A stretch of DNA of 64,000 nt from an uncultured Lachnospiraceae bacterium (GTDB taxonomy: Bacteria > Bacillota > Clostridia > Lachnospirales > Lachnospiraceae), in NCBI GenBank assembly GCA_910579285.1, contig CAJTTT010000004.1, forward strand, positions 56,020-120,019, in the 5' to 3' direction. Below are positions 16,156 through 24,795 of this stretch, in pieces. The first letter of the stretch is position 1, and each line of letters begins with the position of its first letter. The position numbers and the translations under genes were made by a program. The notes under the pieces were generated by a model, which saw nothing but the letters and a program-made list of their open reading frames with translations, was not told where the DNA came from and ran no database searches.

Positions 16156-16184
16156 ATTCTACTATAAGTATGACGATTTCACAA
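16156..16184 (-). promoter_or_regulatory. Promoter of the aminotransferase gene
   Basis: TTGTGA (16179-16184 on the minus strand) and TAGAAT (16156-16161) are separated by 17 bp, about 65 bp upstream of the chosen start codon. Confidence 0.6.
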
Positions 16185-16300
16185 GTATGCATATACGACA
16201 ATTTTCTGTATTTCTATGGCCATTTTATGGTAAAAATGTTAAATATATATGGGGCTGTGTGCATAAGCAGACTCGAAAACCTGCTTATAAGCGCAAAAAT

Positions 16301-16324
16301 CCCCGCAGAATAAAATCTGCGGGG
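16301..16324 (-). terminator. rny terminator
   Basis: CCCCGCAGA and TCTGCGGGG form a 9-bp stem with a 6-nt loop, followed on the minus strand by ATTTTTGC. It begins 8 bp after the rny stop codon. A further hairpin (ATAAGCAG/CTGCTTAT, 16263-16288) lies behind it. Confidence 0.85.
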
Positions 16325-16331
16325 TTTTGTA

Positions 16332-17879
16332 CTATTTGGCATAGTCTATGACACGACTCTCTCGGATCACGTTTACCTTGATCTGTCCGGGATATTCCAA
16401 TTCTGCCTCAATCTGCTTGGAAATATCTCTCGCGAGCAGTACCATATCAGAATCATTGATCTGTTCCGGAACTACCATTACACGAATCTCTCTACCTGCC
16501 TGAATAGCAAAAGATTTGTCCACACCTTTGAAATTGTTTGTGATGTCTTCTAATTGTTTCAGTCTTGTTGTATATGTCTCTAATGTCTCTCTTCTTGCAC
16601 CCGGTCTCGCCGCAGAAATCGTATCAGCCGCCTGCACCAGACATGCAATCAAAGTCTGGGCCTCCACGTCTCCGTGATGAGATTCCACCGCGTTAATGAC
16701 AACCGGCCCTTCCTTATACTTCCTGCAAAGCTCTACGCCAAGCTGGATATGAGATCCTTCCATCTCGTGATCCACCGCTTTACCGATATCGTGCAGCAGT
16801 CCCGCACGCTTGGCCATTCTGACATCCAGCCCCATCTCCGCTGCCAGCAGGCCCGAAAGCTGTGCCACTTCAATGGAATGCTTCAGAGCGTTCTGGCCAT
16901 AGCTGGTTCTGAACTTCATCTTACCGAGCAGTCTCACCAGTTCAGGATGAATACCATGTACGCCGACTTCGAGGGTGGCAGCTTCGCCCTCCTCTTTCAT
17001 CATAACTTCGACTTCCTTCTGCGCCTTTTCGACCATTTCTTCGATTCTGGCCGGATGAATACGCCCGTCCACAATCAGCTTCTCGAGCGCAATTCTTGCT
17101 ACTTCCCTGCGGATCGGGTCAAAGCCGGAGAGAATAACCGCTTCGGGTGTATCGTCAATGATCAGATCCACGCCCGTCATCGTCTCGAGAGTTCTGATAT
17201 TACGTCCCTCTCTTCCGATAATTCTGCCCTTCATCTCATCATTGGGAAGCTGTACCACGGAAATCGTGGTCTCGGACACATGGTCTGCCGCACATTTCTG
17301 AATGGCTGTAACGACATACTCTTTCGCCTTCTTGTCCGCTTCCTCCTTCGCCCTGCTCTCCATCTCTTTCACCATGACAGCAGTTTCGTGTTTCACTTCA
17401 TCTTCAACAATTTTCAACAGATAATCTTTTGCCTGTTCGGAGGTCAAACCAGAGATTCGTTCCAGTTCCTGTAATCTTTGTTCGCTCAGTTTGGAAATTT
17501 CTTCACGCTGCTTGGCAAGAGCTTCTTCCTTCTGCGCTAAACTTGCTTCCTTCTTCTCAATAGCGTCAGCCTTTTTATCGATGTTCTCTTCCTTCTGCTG
17601 TATGCGACGCTCATAGCGCTGTGCCTCGGCACGCCGTTCCTTGATTTCCTTGTCCAGCTCATTCTTTGTGCGAATGGACTCTTCCTTGACTTCAAGCAGC
17701 GACTCACGCTTCTTCGTCTCAGCAGTTTTGAGAGCTTCGTCGATAATTTCTCTGGCCTTCTCGTCCGCATTGCCAAGCTTTGCTTCCACCATCTTCTTCT
17801 GATAGTTGGTCGCAACCAGCGCGGAGACAGGAATGGAGATTACCAGTGTGACGAGTACTGCTACCACAACTTGCAACAT
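16332..17879 (-). CDS. rny: Ribonuclease Y
   Basis: The membrane-anchored endoribonuclease starts decay of many mRNAs in Firmicutes. The 515 residues show an N-terminal membrane segment (about 3-24), a long charged coiled coil (about 30-190), a KH domain with GRIIGREGRNIRTLE (about 215-230), and an HD domain with LLHDIGKAVDHE. This is the standard RNase Y layout. The ribosome-binding site is AAGGAGGTG, about 9 nt from the ATG. It follows recX and recA on the same strand with a 127-bp gap, and a strong terminator ends the unit. Confidence 0.96.
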   Translation of the reverse strand: MLQVVVAVLVTLVISIPVSALVATNYQKKMVEAKLGNADEKAREIIDEALKTAETKKRESLLEVKEESIRTKNELDKEIKERRAEAQRYERRIQQKEENIDKKADAIEKKEASLAQKEEALAKQREEISKLSEQRLQELERISGLTSEQAKDYLLKIVEDEVKHETAVMVKEMESRAKEEADKKAKEYVVTAIQKCAADHVSETTISVVQLPNDEMKGRIIGREGRNIRTLETMTGVDLIIDDTPEAVILSGFDPIRREVARIALEKLIVDGRIHPARIEEMVEKAQKEVEVMMKEEGEAATLEVGVHGIHPELVRLLGKMKFRTSYGQNALKHSIEVAQLSGLLAAEMGLDVRMAKRAGLLHDIGKAVDHEMEGSHIQLGVELCRKYKEGPVVINAVESHHGDVEAQTLIACLVQAADTISAARPGARRETLETYTTRLKQLEDITNNFKGVDKSFAIQAGREIRVMVVPEQINDSDMVLLARDISKQIEAELEYPGQIKVNVIRESRVIDYAK

Positions 17880-18006
17880 TACAGGAGCACCTCCTTATTT
17901 AGTTTTCATTGTACATTACCAAATCTATTGACGGCTGTCATCTGTTTCCAAATAATAACAGCCCGATAGCTAGCAAAACTACAACAAATTAATTCTATAC
18001 TGAATT

Positions 18007-18624
18007 TTATGTTATGTCAAGCAAAAGAGCTCTGTTAATCGCCTCGGAATGAAAGCCTTTTCGGTATAGAAAAGCGTACATTCTCTGTTTCTCCTGTCTG
18101 TCGGAAGTTTGGGCGTCATATTTTTTCTTTTCCAGCAGGCTTCTTATCATAGCCTCCTCATCCTGCCTCGTCCCTTCCTCCTCCAGCTCATCAAAAACGG
18201 CGCGGACCATATCTTTACTGATCCCTTTTCGAAACAGATCCTGCTCGATCCGCGTCCGGCTCTTTCTGTCCATATGATAGATGACAAAATCCTTTGTATA
18301 GCGCAGATCATCCACATAACCGTAGGATTCCACATAGGCGAGGGCCTCCTCGATACACGGCTCCGGGTATTCTCCGTCCCGCAGCTTCTCCCGCAGCCCG
18401 GCCGATGTATATTGCCTTTTCTGCAGCAGATTCATGGCCCGCTTCTTCGCCCGCAGCGGTAGAATTTCCTCCCGGATCTCACGCAGGCTCTCCTCCGTGA
18501 TCTCTTCCCCGGCCCTGATACCCAGACGGTTCAGCTCTCCTCTGTAAAGCACGAAGGCCGGGCGTTCCTCTATGTATACCTTATAACGGCCTTTCCCCAT
18601 TTGCGTAAGCTGTGTAACGATCAT
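18007..18624 (-). CDS. recX: Regulatory protein RecX
   Basis: RecX binds RecA filaments and modulates recombination activity. This 205-residue protein has the repeated three-helix units of the family, for example RAMNLLQKRQYTSAGLREKL, ALAYVESYGYVDDLRYTKDF, and RTRIEQDLFRKGISKDMV. It lies 102 bp downstream of recA on the same strand, its usual partner. The spacer between them holds three imperfect 34-bp tandem repeats. The ATG start at 18624 has GAGG about 9 nt upstream. Confidence 0.9.
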   Translation of the reverse strand: MIVTQLTQMGKGRYKVYIEERPAFVLYRGELNRLGIRAGEEITEESLREIREEILPLRAKKRAMNLLQKRQYTSAGLREKLRDGEYPEPCIEEALAYVESYGYVDDLRYTKDFVIYHMDRKSRTRIEQDLFRKGISKDMVRAVFDELEEEGTRQDEEAMIRSLLEKKKYDAQTSDRQEKQRMYAFLYRKGFHSEAINRALLLDIT

Positions 18625-18641
18625 AGCGTTTCCTCTGCGGC

Positions 18642-18727
18642 TTCTGCCCTATTCTCCACCAGGCGGCCTTTCTCATTCTGCCCTATTCTCCATCGGGCAG
18701 CTTCTCTCACTTCTGGCCCCGTTCTCT
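18642..18727. repeat. Imperfect ~34-bp tandem repeats between recA and recX
   Basis: TTCTGCCCTATTCTCCA occurs exactly at 18642-18658 and again at 18676-18692, a period of 34 bp. A degenerate third copy, TTCTGGCCCCGTTCTCT, begins at 18711 and runs into the recA 3' end. The pattern suggests a tandem duplication of the end of recA and its flank. Confidence 0.6.
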
Positions 18728-19818
18728 TATTTCTCGCCTTCCTTATCGTCCTTGGCTGCCTTGGCAGATTTCGATGTCTTTTCGGACGATGCCTTTTCTG
18801 CCGGCGCCTCCTCCACGGAATCTGTCTCCATATTAAAGAGCTCCCTGACCTTTCTCTCCACCTCTGCGCAGATCTGCGGGTTATCCTTCAAATACTGCTT
18901 CGCGTTCTCACGGCCCTGTCCGATCTTATTTCCGTCGTAAGCATACCATGCGCCGCTCTTGTTGATGATGTTATTCTCCGCCGCCAGATCCAGAATATCT
19001 CCCTGCGTGGAAATCCCCTGTCCGAACATAATATCAAATTCCGCCTCCTTGAAGGGCGGAGCCACCTTATTCTTAACTATCTTAACGCGGGTTCTGTTTC
19101 CGATCACCTCACCGCCCTGCTTGAGCGCCTCGATCCTTCTGACGTCCAGTCTGACGGAAGAGTAGAATTTCAAGGCACGGCCGCCCGTGGTCGTCTCCGG
19201 GTTTCCGAACATAACGCCCACTTTCTCACGGAGCTGGTTGATAAAAATAACCGTACAGTTAGATTTGCTGATCACCGCCGTCAGTTTTCTGAGCGCCTGG
19301 GACATCAGCCTGGCCTGCAGACCCACATGACTGTCACCCATATCACCGTCAATCTCCGCCTTCGGCACAAGAGCCGCCACAGAGTCCACTACAATAATGT
19401 CCACAGCCCCCGAGCGCACCATCGTCTCCGTAATCTCCAGAGCCTGCTCCCCGCAGTCCGGCTGGGAAATATACAAATTATCAATATCCACGCCGATATT
19501 TTTCGCGTAGACGGGATCTAATGCGTGCTCCGCGTCAATAAACCCTGCAATGCCGCCGCGCTTTTGCACCTCTGCAATCATATGCAGGGTAACCGTGGTT
19601 TTACCGCTGGACTCAGGACCGTAAATCTCAATCACCCTCCCCTTCGGAATACCGCCAAGTCCCAGTGCAATATCCAGACTTAAGGATCCCGTGGGAATCG
19701 TCTCCACATTCATCTGCACGGAAGGATCGCCAAGCTTCATAATGGCTCCCTTTCCGAACTGTCTCTCTATCTGGCCTAAGGCCGCATCCAACGCTTTTAA
19801 TTTTTCATCTCTTTCCAT
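18727..19818 (-). CDS. recA: Recombinase RecA
   Basis: RecA forms filaments on single-stranded DNA, drives strand exchange and triggers LexA cleavage. The 363-residue protein shows Walker A GPESSGKTT at residues 67-75, the GGRALKFYSSVRLDVRR segment, and a longer acidic and lysine-rich C-terminal tail (EEAPAEKASSEKTSKSAKAA). The start at 19818 has GGAGG 5 nt upstream; the frame extends to 19866 without RecA residues. The promoter carries two DinR/LexA-type boxes, so it is SOS-regulated. recX follows. Confidence 0.98.
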   Translation of the reverse strand: MERDEKLKALDAALGQIERQFGKGAIMKLGDPSVQMNVETIPTGSLSLDIALGLGGIPKGRVIEIYGPESSGKTTVTLHMIAEVQKRGGIAGFIDAEHALDPVYAKNIGVDIDNLYISQPDCGEQALEITETMVRSGAVDIIVVDSVAALVPKAEIDGDMGDSHVGLQARLMSQALRKLTAVISKSNCTVIFINQLREKVGVMFGNPETTTGGRALKFYSSVRLDVRRIEALKQGGEVIGNRTRVKIVKNKVAPPFKEAEFDIMFGQGISTQGDILDLAAENNIINKSGAWYAYDGNKIGQGRENAKQYLKDNPQICAEVERKVRELFNMETDSVEEAPAEKASSEKTSKSAKAAKDDKEGEK

Positions 19819-19860
19819 GATTCCCTCCATGTCAGGGCGGTGTCTCCGCCTCTGTTTGCA

Positions 19861-19917
19861 GAACATCTGTTCTCACCACTCTTATCATAGGATAAAACAA
19901 ATGTTCGTTTTTGTCAA
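19861..19917 (-). promoter_or_regulatory. recA promoter with two LexA (DinR) boxes
   Basis: TTGACA (19912-19917 on the minus strand) and TATCCT (19889-19894) are 17 bp apart. One LexA-type box, GAACATTTGTTT (19895-19906), fills the spacer. The second, a GAAC-N4-GTTC palindrome GAACATCTGTTC (19861-19872), lies just downstream of the start site. Firmicute LexA boxes have the GAAC-N4-GTTC core; the first site has one mismatch. Confidence 0.85.
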
Positions 19918-20187
19918 CTTCCAATTTGATAAAACGATCTTATCACTTTCTATGTCCCATAAATGACACTTTACCTCCTTTCCTCTGCAAATTTGAACCT
20001 ACATGGAAATCGTGGCGAAATGCCGGACATGCATATGCATACAGATTCCACTTTCTCAGATAAAATCAGTCTACCAGAGAAGCCAAAAAACCGCAAGCGT
20101 TTCTTTGTAAACACCCGGAAGCGTCAAAAAATCCCGGAAATCATACATTTTTTCTTCTCTCACTCACTGTCCTTTTGTGCGGCAGAA
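19918..20187. other. 270-bp intergenic stretch with no recognised gene
   Basis: The region separates the recA promoter from the terminator of the YgjV-like gene. Possible frames on both strands are short, lack ribosome-binding sites joined to plausible proteins, and no tRNA or known RNA motif is seen. A GGAGG followed by a very short minus-strand frame near 19960-19980 encodes only eight residues. Confidence 0.5.
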
Positions 20188-20224
20188 AAAGTCCCTGAAA
20201 CTTCAACTCTGTTCCAGGGACTTT
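20188..20224 (-). terminator. Terminator of the nucleoside operon
   Basis: AAAGTCCCTG (20188-20197) pairs perfectly with CAGGGACTTT (20215-20224). On the minus strand the stem is followed by TTTCTGCC. It lies about 20 bp after the stop codon of the last operon gene. Confidence 0.75.
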
Positions 20225-20245
20225 CTTTTTTGTCTTTTTCTCTTC

Positions 20246-20860
20246 TTAGATCTTCCGCTCGTATACGCCGTTCTCCTTCACAAACCCAACCTTTTTCAGA
20301 TACTCCTCATGTCCATCCGGCGCATTCGGGAAGGAAAGCCTTACAATACCCTGCCCGCTGAGCTCGCCGTAAAGGTATCTCCCAACAGAACAGTCGCGGT
20401 ACTGCGGCGTCGTGTAATCCAAAGCGATCTCCAGGCTTTTGTCCGCTTTCATCCGCCCGATCAGCACTCCTGCCGGAGTGGTGTCGTGTACAACCATGTA
20501 GGCAGCGGCATCCTCTGTCTTTCCAGGACAAAAATCCGGGAAAAATTTTTTGATATCTTCCGCATAATGGTTTAAAAAATACTTAAGTCCTGCCGCCTCC
20601 GGCTCCTCGCATATCACTTCGTAGCGTTTCGGTGATTTCAAAAGCTTATACAGGTTGTACATATTAATCCCTACCAGACAGAGGTTCATAAGCGCTGTGG
20701 GATAAGACCCGATAATGGTCGCATACACCGTAAAAATGATCGCACCAATGGAATTGACTATCCTCAGCTTGATCACGGAAGTCATCAGGAAGGACACCAG
20801 CACGAGCAGAGACGAAAAATAGCCGATCAGCTCCACAATCATATGTGTATCCATTTCCAT
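20246..20860 (-). CDS. YgjV-like membrane protein with C-terminal acetyltransferase-like domain
   Basis: About 204 residues. The first 80 carry three membrane segments (IVELIGYFSSLLVLVSFLM, IVNSIGAIIFTVYATIIGS, LMNLCLVGINMYNLYKLL) resembling the YgjV inner-membrane family. Residues about 85-204 look like a small GNAT-type fold: DTTPAGVLIGRM, LEIALDYTTPQYRDCSVGRYLY and EEYLKKVGFVKEN fit its strand-helix pattern. The start is probably the second ATG (20860), which overlaps the deoC stop codon as TGATG and has AAAGGAG at good distance. It is the last gene of the nucleoside salvage operon. No function is established; acetylation is inference only. Confidence 0.65.
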   Translation of the reverse strand: MEMDTHMIVELIGYFSSLLVLVSFLMTSVIKLRIVNSIGAIIFTVYATIIGSYPTALMNLCLVGINMYNLYKLLKSPKRYEVICEEPEAAGLKYFLNHYAEDIKKFFPDFCPGKTEDAAAYMVVHDTTPAGVLIGRMKADKSLEIALDYTTPQYRDCSVGRYLYGELSGQGIVRLSFPNAPDGHEEYLKKVGFVKENGVYERKI

Positions 20861-21501
20861 CATACTCCTTTCGCAAGCCTGCTTGTACCAAGCCTGTCCG
20901 CACCGAGTCTGATAAACTCCTCCGCATCCTTAAAGTCTGCGATGCCTCCGGCCGCCTTGATCTTCACATGCTCTCCCACATTTTCTTTCATAAGGGCGAT
21001 GTCCGCAAAGGTGGCTCCGCCCGTGGAAAATCCGGTGGAAGTTTTGATGTACTCAGCCCCTGATTTCGTGACAATCTCGCACATCTTTTTCTTTTCCTCT
21101 TCCGTCAGCAGACAGGTCTCGATGATAACTTTCAGGATTTTACCGTCACATGCCTCATGCACCTTTCGGATCTCCTCCTCCACCTCGTCATAGAGGCCGT
21201 CCTTCAAAAGACCGATATTGATAACCATGTCGATCTCCGCCGCGCCGTTAGCCACAGCGTCCTTCGTCTCGAACACCTTCACCGCCGTGGTGCTGTAGCC
21301 GTTGGGGAAACCGATCACGGTACAGATGGGCAGTTTTCCCTGCACATAGTCCGCCGCCCGCTTCACATAGGAAGGCGGAATACAGGCAGACGCCGTCTCA
21401 TACTGCATACCCGCATCAAGAATTGCCTTAATCTCCTCCCAGGTGGCTGTCTGTGCAAGCAGCGTGTGATCTACCTTTTTTAAAATCTCTTTCTTGTCCA
21501 T
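20860..21501 (-). CDS. deoC: Deoxyribose-phosphate aldolase
   Basis: The enzyme splits 2-deoxyribose 5-phosphate into acetaldehyde and glyceraldehyde 3-phosphate, the exit of deoxynucleoside carbon into glycolysis. The 213-residue length fits the short bacterial form. VDHTLL at the N-terminus, AAEIDMVINIG, KVIIETCLLT and AEYIKTSTGF (holding the Schiff-base lysine) are all conserved. It follows deoB, which supplies its substrate, with a 45-bp gap, and its stop codon overlaps the YgjV-like gene. Confidence 0.96.
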   Translation of the reverse strand: MDKKEILKKVDHTLLAQTATWEEIKAILDAGMQYETASACIPPSYVKRAADYVQGKLPICTVIGFPNGYSTTAVKVFETKDAVANGAAEIDMVINIGLLKDGLYDEVEEEIRKVHEACDGKILKVIIETCLLTEEEKKKMCEIVTKSGAEYIKTSTGFSTGGATFADIALMKENVGEHVKIKAAGGIADFKDAEEFIRLGADRLGTSRLAKGV

Positions 21502-21546
21502 AGCAATACCTCTTTCTACCTAATTTATAATTTGATGATACCGCGT

Positions 21547-22737
21547 CTACTTCAGTTCCCCGAGCACAGACTTACCGATCGTCCCCTCCGGCATCTGCAG
21601 GCCGAAATTGTCCGCGATGGTGGCGCCGATCAGTGCAAAGCAGTCTCCGTCAGCCAGCCTGCCTGCCCCCTGCATGGAAGGGGAATATGCCAGAAACGGC
21701 ACTCTTTCCCTGGTATGGTCCGTGCCTGTATGGGTCGGGTCATTCCCGTGGTCCGCTGTGAGGATGAGCAGGTCGTCCTCCTGTAAAAGGGGAAGCAGTT
21801 CTCCCAGCTTCTCATCGAAGTTTTCAAGCTCCTTTGCGTAGCCGGCCACATCCCTGCGGTGCCCCCACAGTGCGTCGAAGTCCACAAGGTTTACATAACA
21901 TAATCCAGTGAAGTCCCTCTTCGCAATCTCAATGGTCTGCTCCATGCCGTGCACGGAACTCTTGGATTTATTGGACTCGGTCAGTCCTTCCCCATCGAAA
22001 ATATCAAATATCTTGCCCACGGATATGACAGAAAGCCCGGCGTCTTTTAACGCGTTGAGAGCGGTCTTGCCGAAAGGCTTTAAGGCATAATCGTGACGGT
22101 TGCTGGTCCGTTTAAATTCGCCCCGTTTCTTTCCCACATAAGGTCTGGCAATGACCCTGCCGACCTTCCACTCGTCTCTCATGGTAAGCTCCCTTGCAAT
22201 CTCACAGCAGCGGTACAGCTCGTCAAGCCCGAAGGTCTCCTCGTTGCCGCAGATCTGCAGCACGGAGTCCGCCGAAGTGTACACAATCATATGCCCGGTA
22301 GCAATCTCTTCCTCCGCCAGCTCTTCCAGAATTTCTGTACCGCTGGCGCTCTTGTTGCCGATGATGGTGCGCCCGGTTCTGGCGGACAGCTCATCGATCA
22401 GCTCCTTCGGAAAGCCCGTCTCCGTAAAGGTCTGGAACGGCGTGGTGACATGCAGTCCCATCATCTCCCAGTGCCCGGTCATGGTATCCTTGCCCGCGCT
22501 TGCCTCGTTCAGCTTCGCGAAGTATGCGAGGGGTTTCTCCACAGGCTCCACACCCTTGAGGGAATGCAGATTCGCCATGCCCAGTTTCTGCAGATTCGGA
22601 ATGTGAAACGGATCCGTGTTCGCCGCGATATGCCCAAGCGTATCCGTCCCTGCATCGCCGTAGGCCTGCGCATCGGGAAGCGCGCCCACGCCGAGGGAAT
22701 CAATAACAATCGTAAATATTCTCTTATACTTGCTCAT
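21547..22737 (-). CDS. deoB: Phosphopentomutase
   Basis: DeoB converts (deoxy)ribose 1-phosphate to the 5-phosphate, linking nucleoside phosphorylase to DeoC and the pentose phosphate route. It is a 396-residue metalloenzyme of the alkaline phosphatase superfamily. The N-terminal IVIDSLGVGALPDA holds a metal-binding Asp; TADHGNDPTHTGTDHTRE near residue 325 holds further ligands. It is preceded by the transporter genes and followed by deoC. In Bacillus drm (deoB) is likewise near a purine-nucleoside phosphorylase gene. Confidence 0.96.
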   Translation of the reverse strand: MSKYKRIFTIVIDSLGVGALPDAQAYGDAGTDTLGHIAANTDPFHIPNLQKLGMANLHSLKGVEPVEKPLAYFAKLNEASAGKDTMTGHWEMMGLHVTTPFQTFTETGFPKELIDELSARTGRTIIGNKSASGTEILEELAEEEIATGHMIVYTSADSVLQICGNEETFGLDELYRCCEIARELTMRDEWKVGRVIARPYVGKKRGEFKRTSNRHDYALKPFGKTALNALKDAGLSVISVGKIFDIFDGEGLTESNKSKSSVHGMEQTIEIAKRDFTGLCYVNLVDFDALWGHRRDVAGYAKELENFDEKLGELLPLLQEDDLLILTADHGNDPTHTGTDHTRERVPFLAYSPSMQGAGRLADGDCFALIGATIADNFGLQMPEGTIGKSVLGELK

Positions 22738-22762
22738 TTTTACCTCTTTTCTTCTTACAAAC

Positions 22763-23683
22763 TTATCTTCTACCCTTCACATAGGGCACACCGTCCGCTT
22801 TCGGAGCCACGGACTTGCCGATGAAGAGAATCAGAATCACGATGGTCAGCACATAAGGAAGCATCGCCAGAATTTCTGTCGGAACAGCAACTGCCCCACC
22901 GCCAAGCACCACCGTCAGCGCCTGGGAGAATCCAAAGATCAGACACGCCCTGTACGCGCCCAGCGGCTTCCATTTACCAAAGATCACAGCCGCCAGTGCG
23001 ATAAATCCCTGTCCTGCAATGGATGTCTGTGTAAACTGCGCCACAATACCGAGGGTCACCGTGGCTCCGCCGATTCCTGCCAGGATGCCGGAAAGGATCA
23101 CACATACATAACGGGTCTTGTATACATTGATGCCGAGCGTATCCGCCGCCGCAGGATTCTCACCTACTGCAAGAATGCGCATCCCCCATTTGGTGCGGTA
23201 GAGCACAAACCACAGCGCCACAGCGAACAGCAATGCCACAATCACCATGATATCCACATTCAGGTTAGCCCATATGCCTTCCGCACCGCTTCCGAATATC
23301 TTCGGGAGCTTATTCGCCACCGGGTAGGACATGGTCGCGCCGTCAAAGGCAAGCCGGCAGAAGAATACCGCAAGAGCCGGGCCGAGCAGGTTGATCGCCA
23401 CACCGCTTATGGTCTGGTCCGCCTGACAGGTGATCGCCGCCACCGCGTGAAGCAGAGCCAGAATACCGCCGGCAAGAGCCGCACACAGCACACCGATCCA
23501 GGGACTGCCGCTGTAATATCCCGCCGCTGCTCCGGCAAAAGCGCCGAAGGTCATCATGCCCTCTATGCCGATGTTGACAACGCCGGACCGCTCTGACAGC
23601 ACACCGCCCAGCGCACCGAATACCATCGGTGTGGAGTACAGCAGTGTGACACCGAGTAACAACGTAATCGTATTCATCATCAT
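22763..23683 (-). CDS. nupQ: Nucleoside ABC transporter permease (NupQ-like)
   Basis: A 306-residue permease of the ABC-2-like branch of carbohydrate and nucleoside importers, with about eight membrane segments. GALGGVLSERSGVVNIGIEG near residues 23-42 is the family's characteristic coupling segment. It overlaps the preceding permease gene by an ATGA junction. With the other permease, the twin ATPase and the BMP lipoprotein it forms a complete importer like Bacillus NupNOPQ, which imports guanosine and other nucleosides. Confidence 0.88.
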   Translation of the reverse strand: MMMNTITLLLGVTLLYSTPMVFGALGGVLSERSGVVNIGIEGMMTFGAFAGAAAGYYSGSPWIGVLCAALAGGILALLHAVAAITCQADQTISGVAINLLGPALAVFFCRLAFDGATMSYPVANKLPKIFGSGAEGIWANLNVDIMVIVALLFAVALWFVLYRTKWGMRILAVGENPAAADTLGINVYKTRYVCVILSGILAGIGGATVTLGIVAQFTQTSIAGQGFIALAAVIFGKWKPLGAYRACLIFGFSQALTVVLGGGAVAVPTEILAMLPYVLTIVILILFIGKSVAPKADGVPYVKGRR

Positions 23684-24795
23684 TTTACACCTCTTTTCCC
23701 CATTTTATCAACCAGAACCGGCACCATATCCTTGAGCGCGATCAAAAATACAATCGTACCGATCAGAATACTGATAATCTCCGACGGAGCGCCTACCACA
23801 TACTGGATAGACTGTCCGCCATACAAAAGGCCGCCGAACAGAAGTCCCGCAAAGATACAGCCAATGGGGGAACCGCCCGCTATGAACGCCACCGACAAGC
23901 CGTTTAGACCGTTTGACTCAAAGGCGGAAAGCTGTGAAATCCCGTGAGGATTGTTGCCCGCTATGGCGATCGCCGCCGCGATTCCAGACAGGGCGCCCGC
24001 AATCAGCATGGTCTGCACCATGTTTTTTCCCACATTGATGCCTGCAAACTCCGCCGCGTCCCTGTTGCTGCCAACCGCGCGCAGTTCATACCCCTTGGTC
24101 GTCTTGTAGAGCAGGAAAGAAACCGCAAGGGTGAGGGCAATGGCAATGAAGATACCGGCATTGGCGTCCGTCCGCAGGATATCGCCGATCACGGGGTGCT
24201 CCTGCACAAACTCTGCCGCCGCCTCGGTGGTCTTCCAGTTCGTGAAAAAGGAGATAAATCCCGACTCGTTGATCGCGTAGGTACCGTCAGAATCCGGCTT
24301 GTGGAACCGCTCTATGTTGCACACGAAATTGGAGAAATAAAGCGCCATCCAGTTCAGCATGATACCAACAATCACTTCGTTGATGTTATATTTCGCTTTA
24401 AGCCACCCGGCAATTCCTCCGTAGAGCGCGCCCGCCGCTGCGCCCACAAGCAGCACGAGAGGTACTTCGATGATGGCAGGAAAGTCACAGACGATGCCCA
24501 CCACATTGGCCGCCACCGCGCCCACAATGAACTGTCCCTCCGCACCGATATTGAACAGGCCCATCTTGTAGGCAAACGCTACACTGACACCTGTCAGGAT
24601 AATGGGTGTGCTCTTGATAATCACGTTGGAAATATACTTCGGCCTTCCGAAAATGCCTCCCAGCAGCGCGCCGAACGCCTCAAAAGGATTGTAACCCGAA
24701 GCCGCCAGAATTACCGTCGCCACCAGAAATCCGCAGAATATGGCAATCAGAGTGGCGGTAATCGGTTTCTTTAAGATTTTAACTGTTTTTTCCAT
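23680..24795 (-). CDS. nupP: Nucleoside ABC transporter permease (NupP-like)
   Basis: A 371-residue permease with about ten membrane segments. TGVSVAFAYKMGLFNIGAEG (residues about 63-82) is the conserved loop that contacts the ATPase. A longer external loop, around residues 150-205, contains FVCNIERFHKPDSDG and lies where periplasmic loops of NupP-like proteins are expected. The gene overlaps nupO upstream by 17 bp and nupQ downstream by 4 bp, so all three are translationally coupled. Confidence 0.88.
   Translation of the reverse strand: MEKTVKILKKPITATLIAIFCGFLVATVILAASGYNPFEAFGALLGGIFGRPKYISNVIIKSTPIILTGVSVAFAYKMGLFNIGAEGQFIVGAVAANVVGIVCDFPAIIEVPLVLLVGAAAGALYGGIAGWLKAKYNINEVIVGIMLNWMALYFSNFVCNIERFHKPDSDGTYAINESGFISFFTNWKTTEAAAEFVQEHPVIGDILRTDANAGIFIAIALTLAVSFLLYKTTKGYELRAVGSNRDAAEFAGINVGKNMVQTMLIAGALSGIAAAIAIAGNNPHGISQLSAFESNGLNGLSVAFIAGGSPIGCIFAGLLFGGLLYGGQSIQYVVGAPSEIISILIGTIVFLIALKDMVPVLVDKMGKRGVK

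Noticed and set aside
19955..19985. Short minus-strand frame after a good GGAGG near the recA promoter
   Set aside because: It codes only eight residues and does not lead into a larger gene; too little to call a leader peptide.
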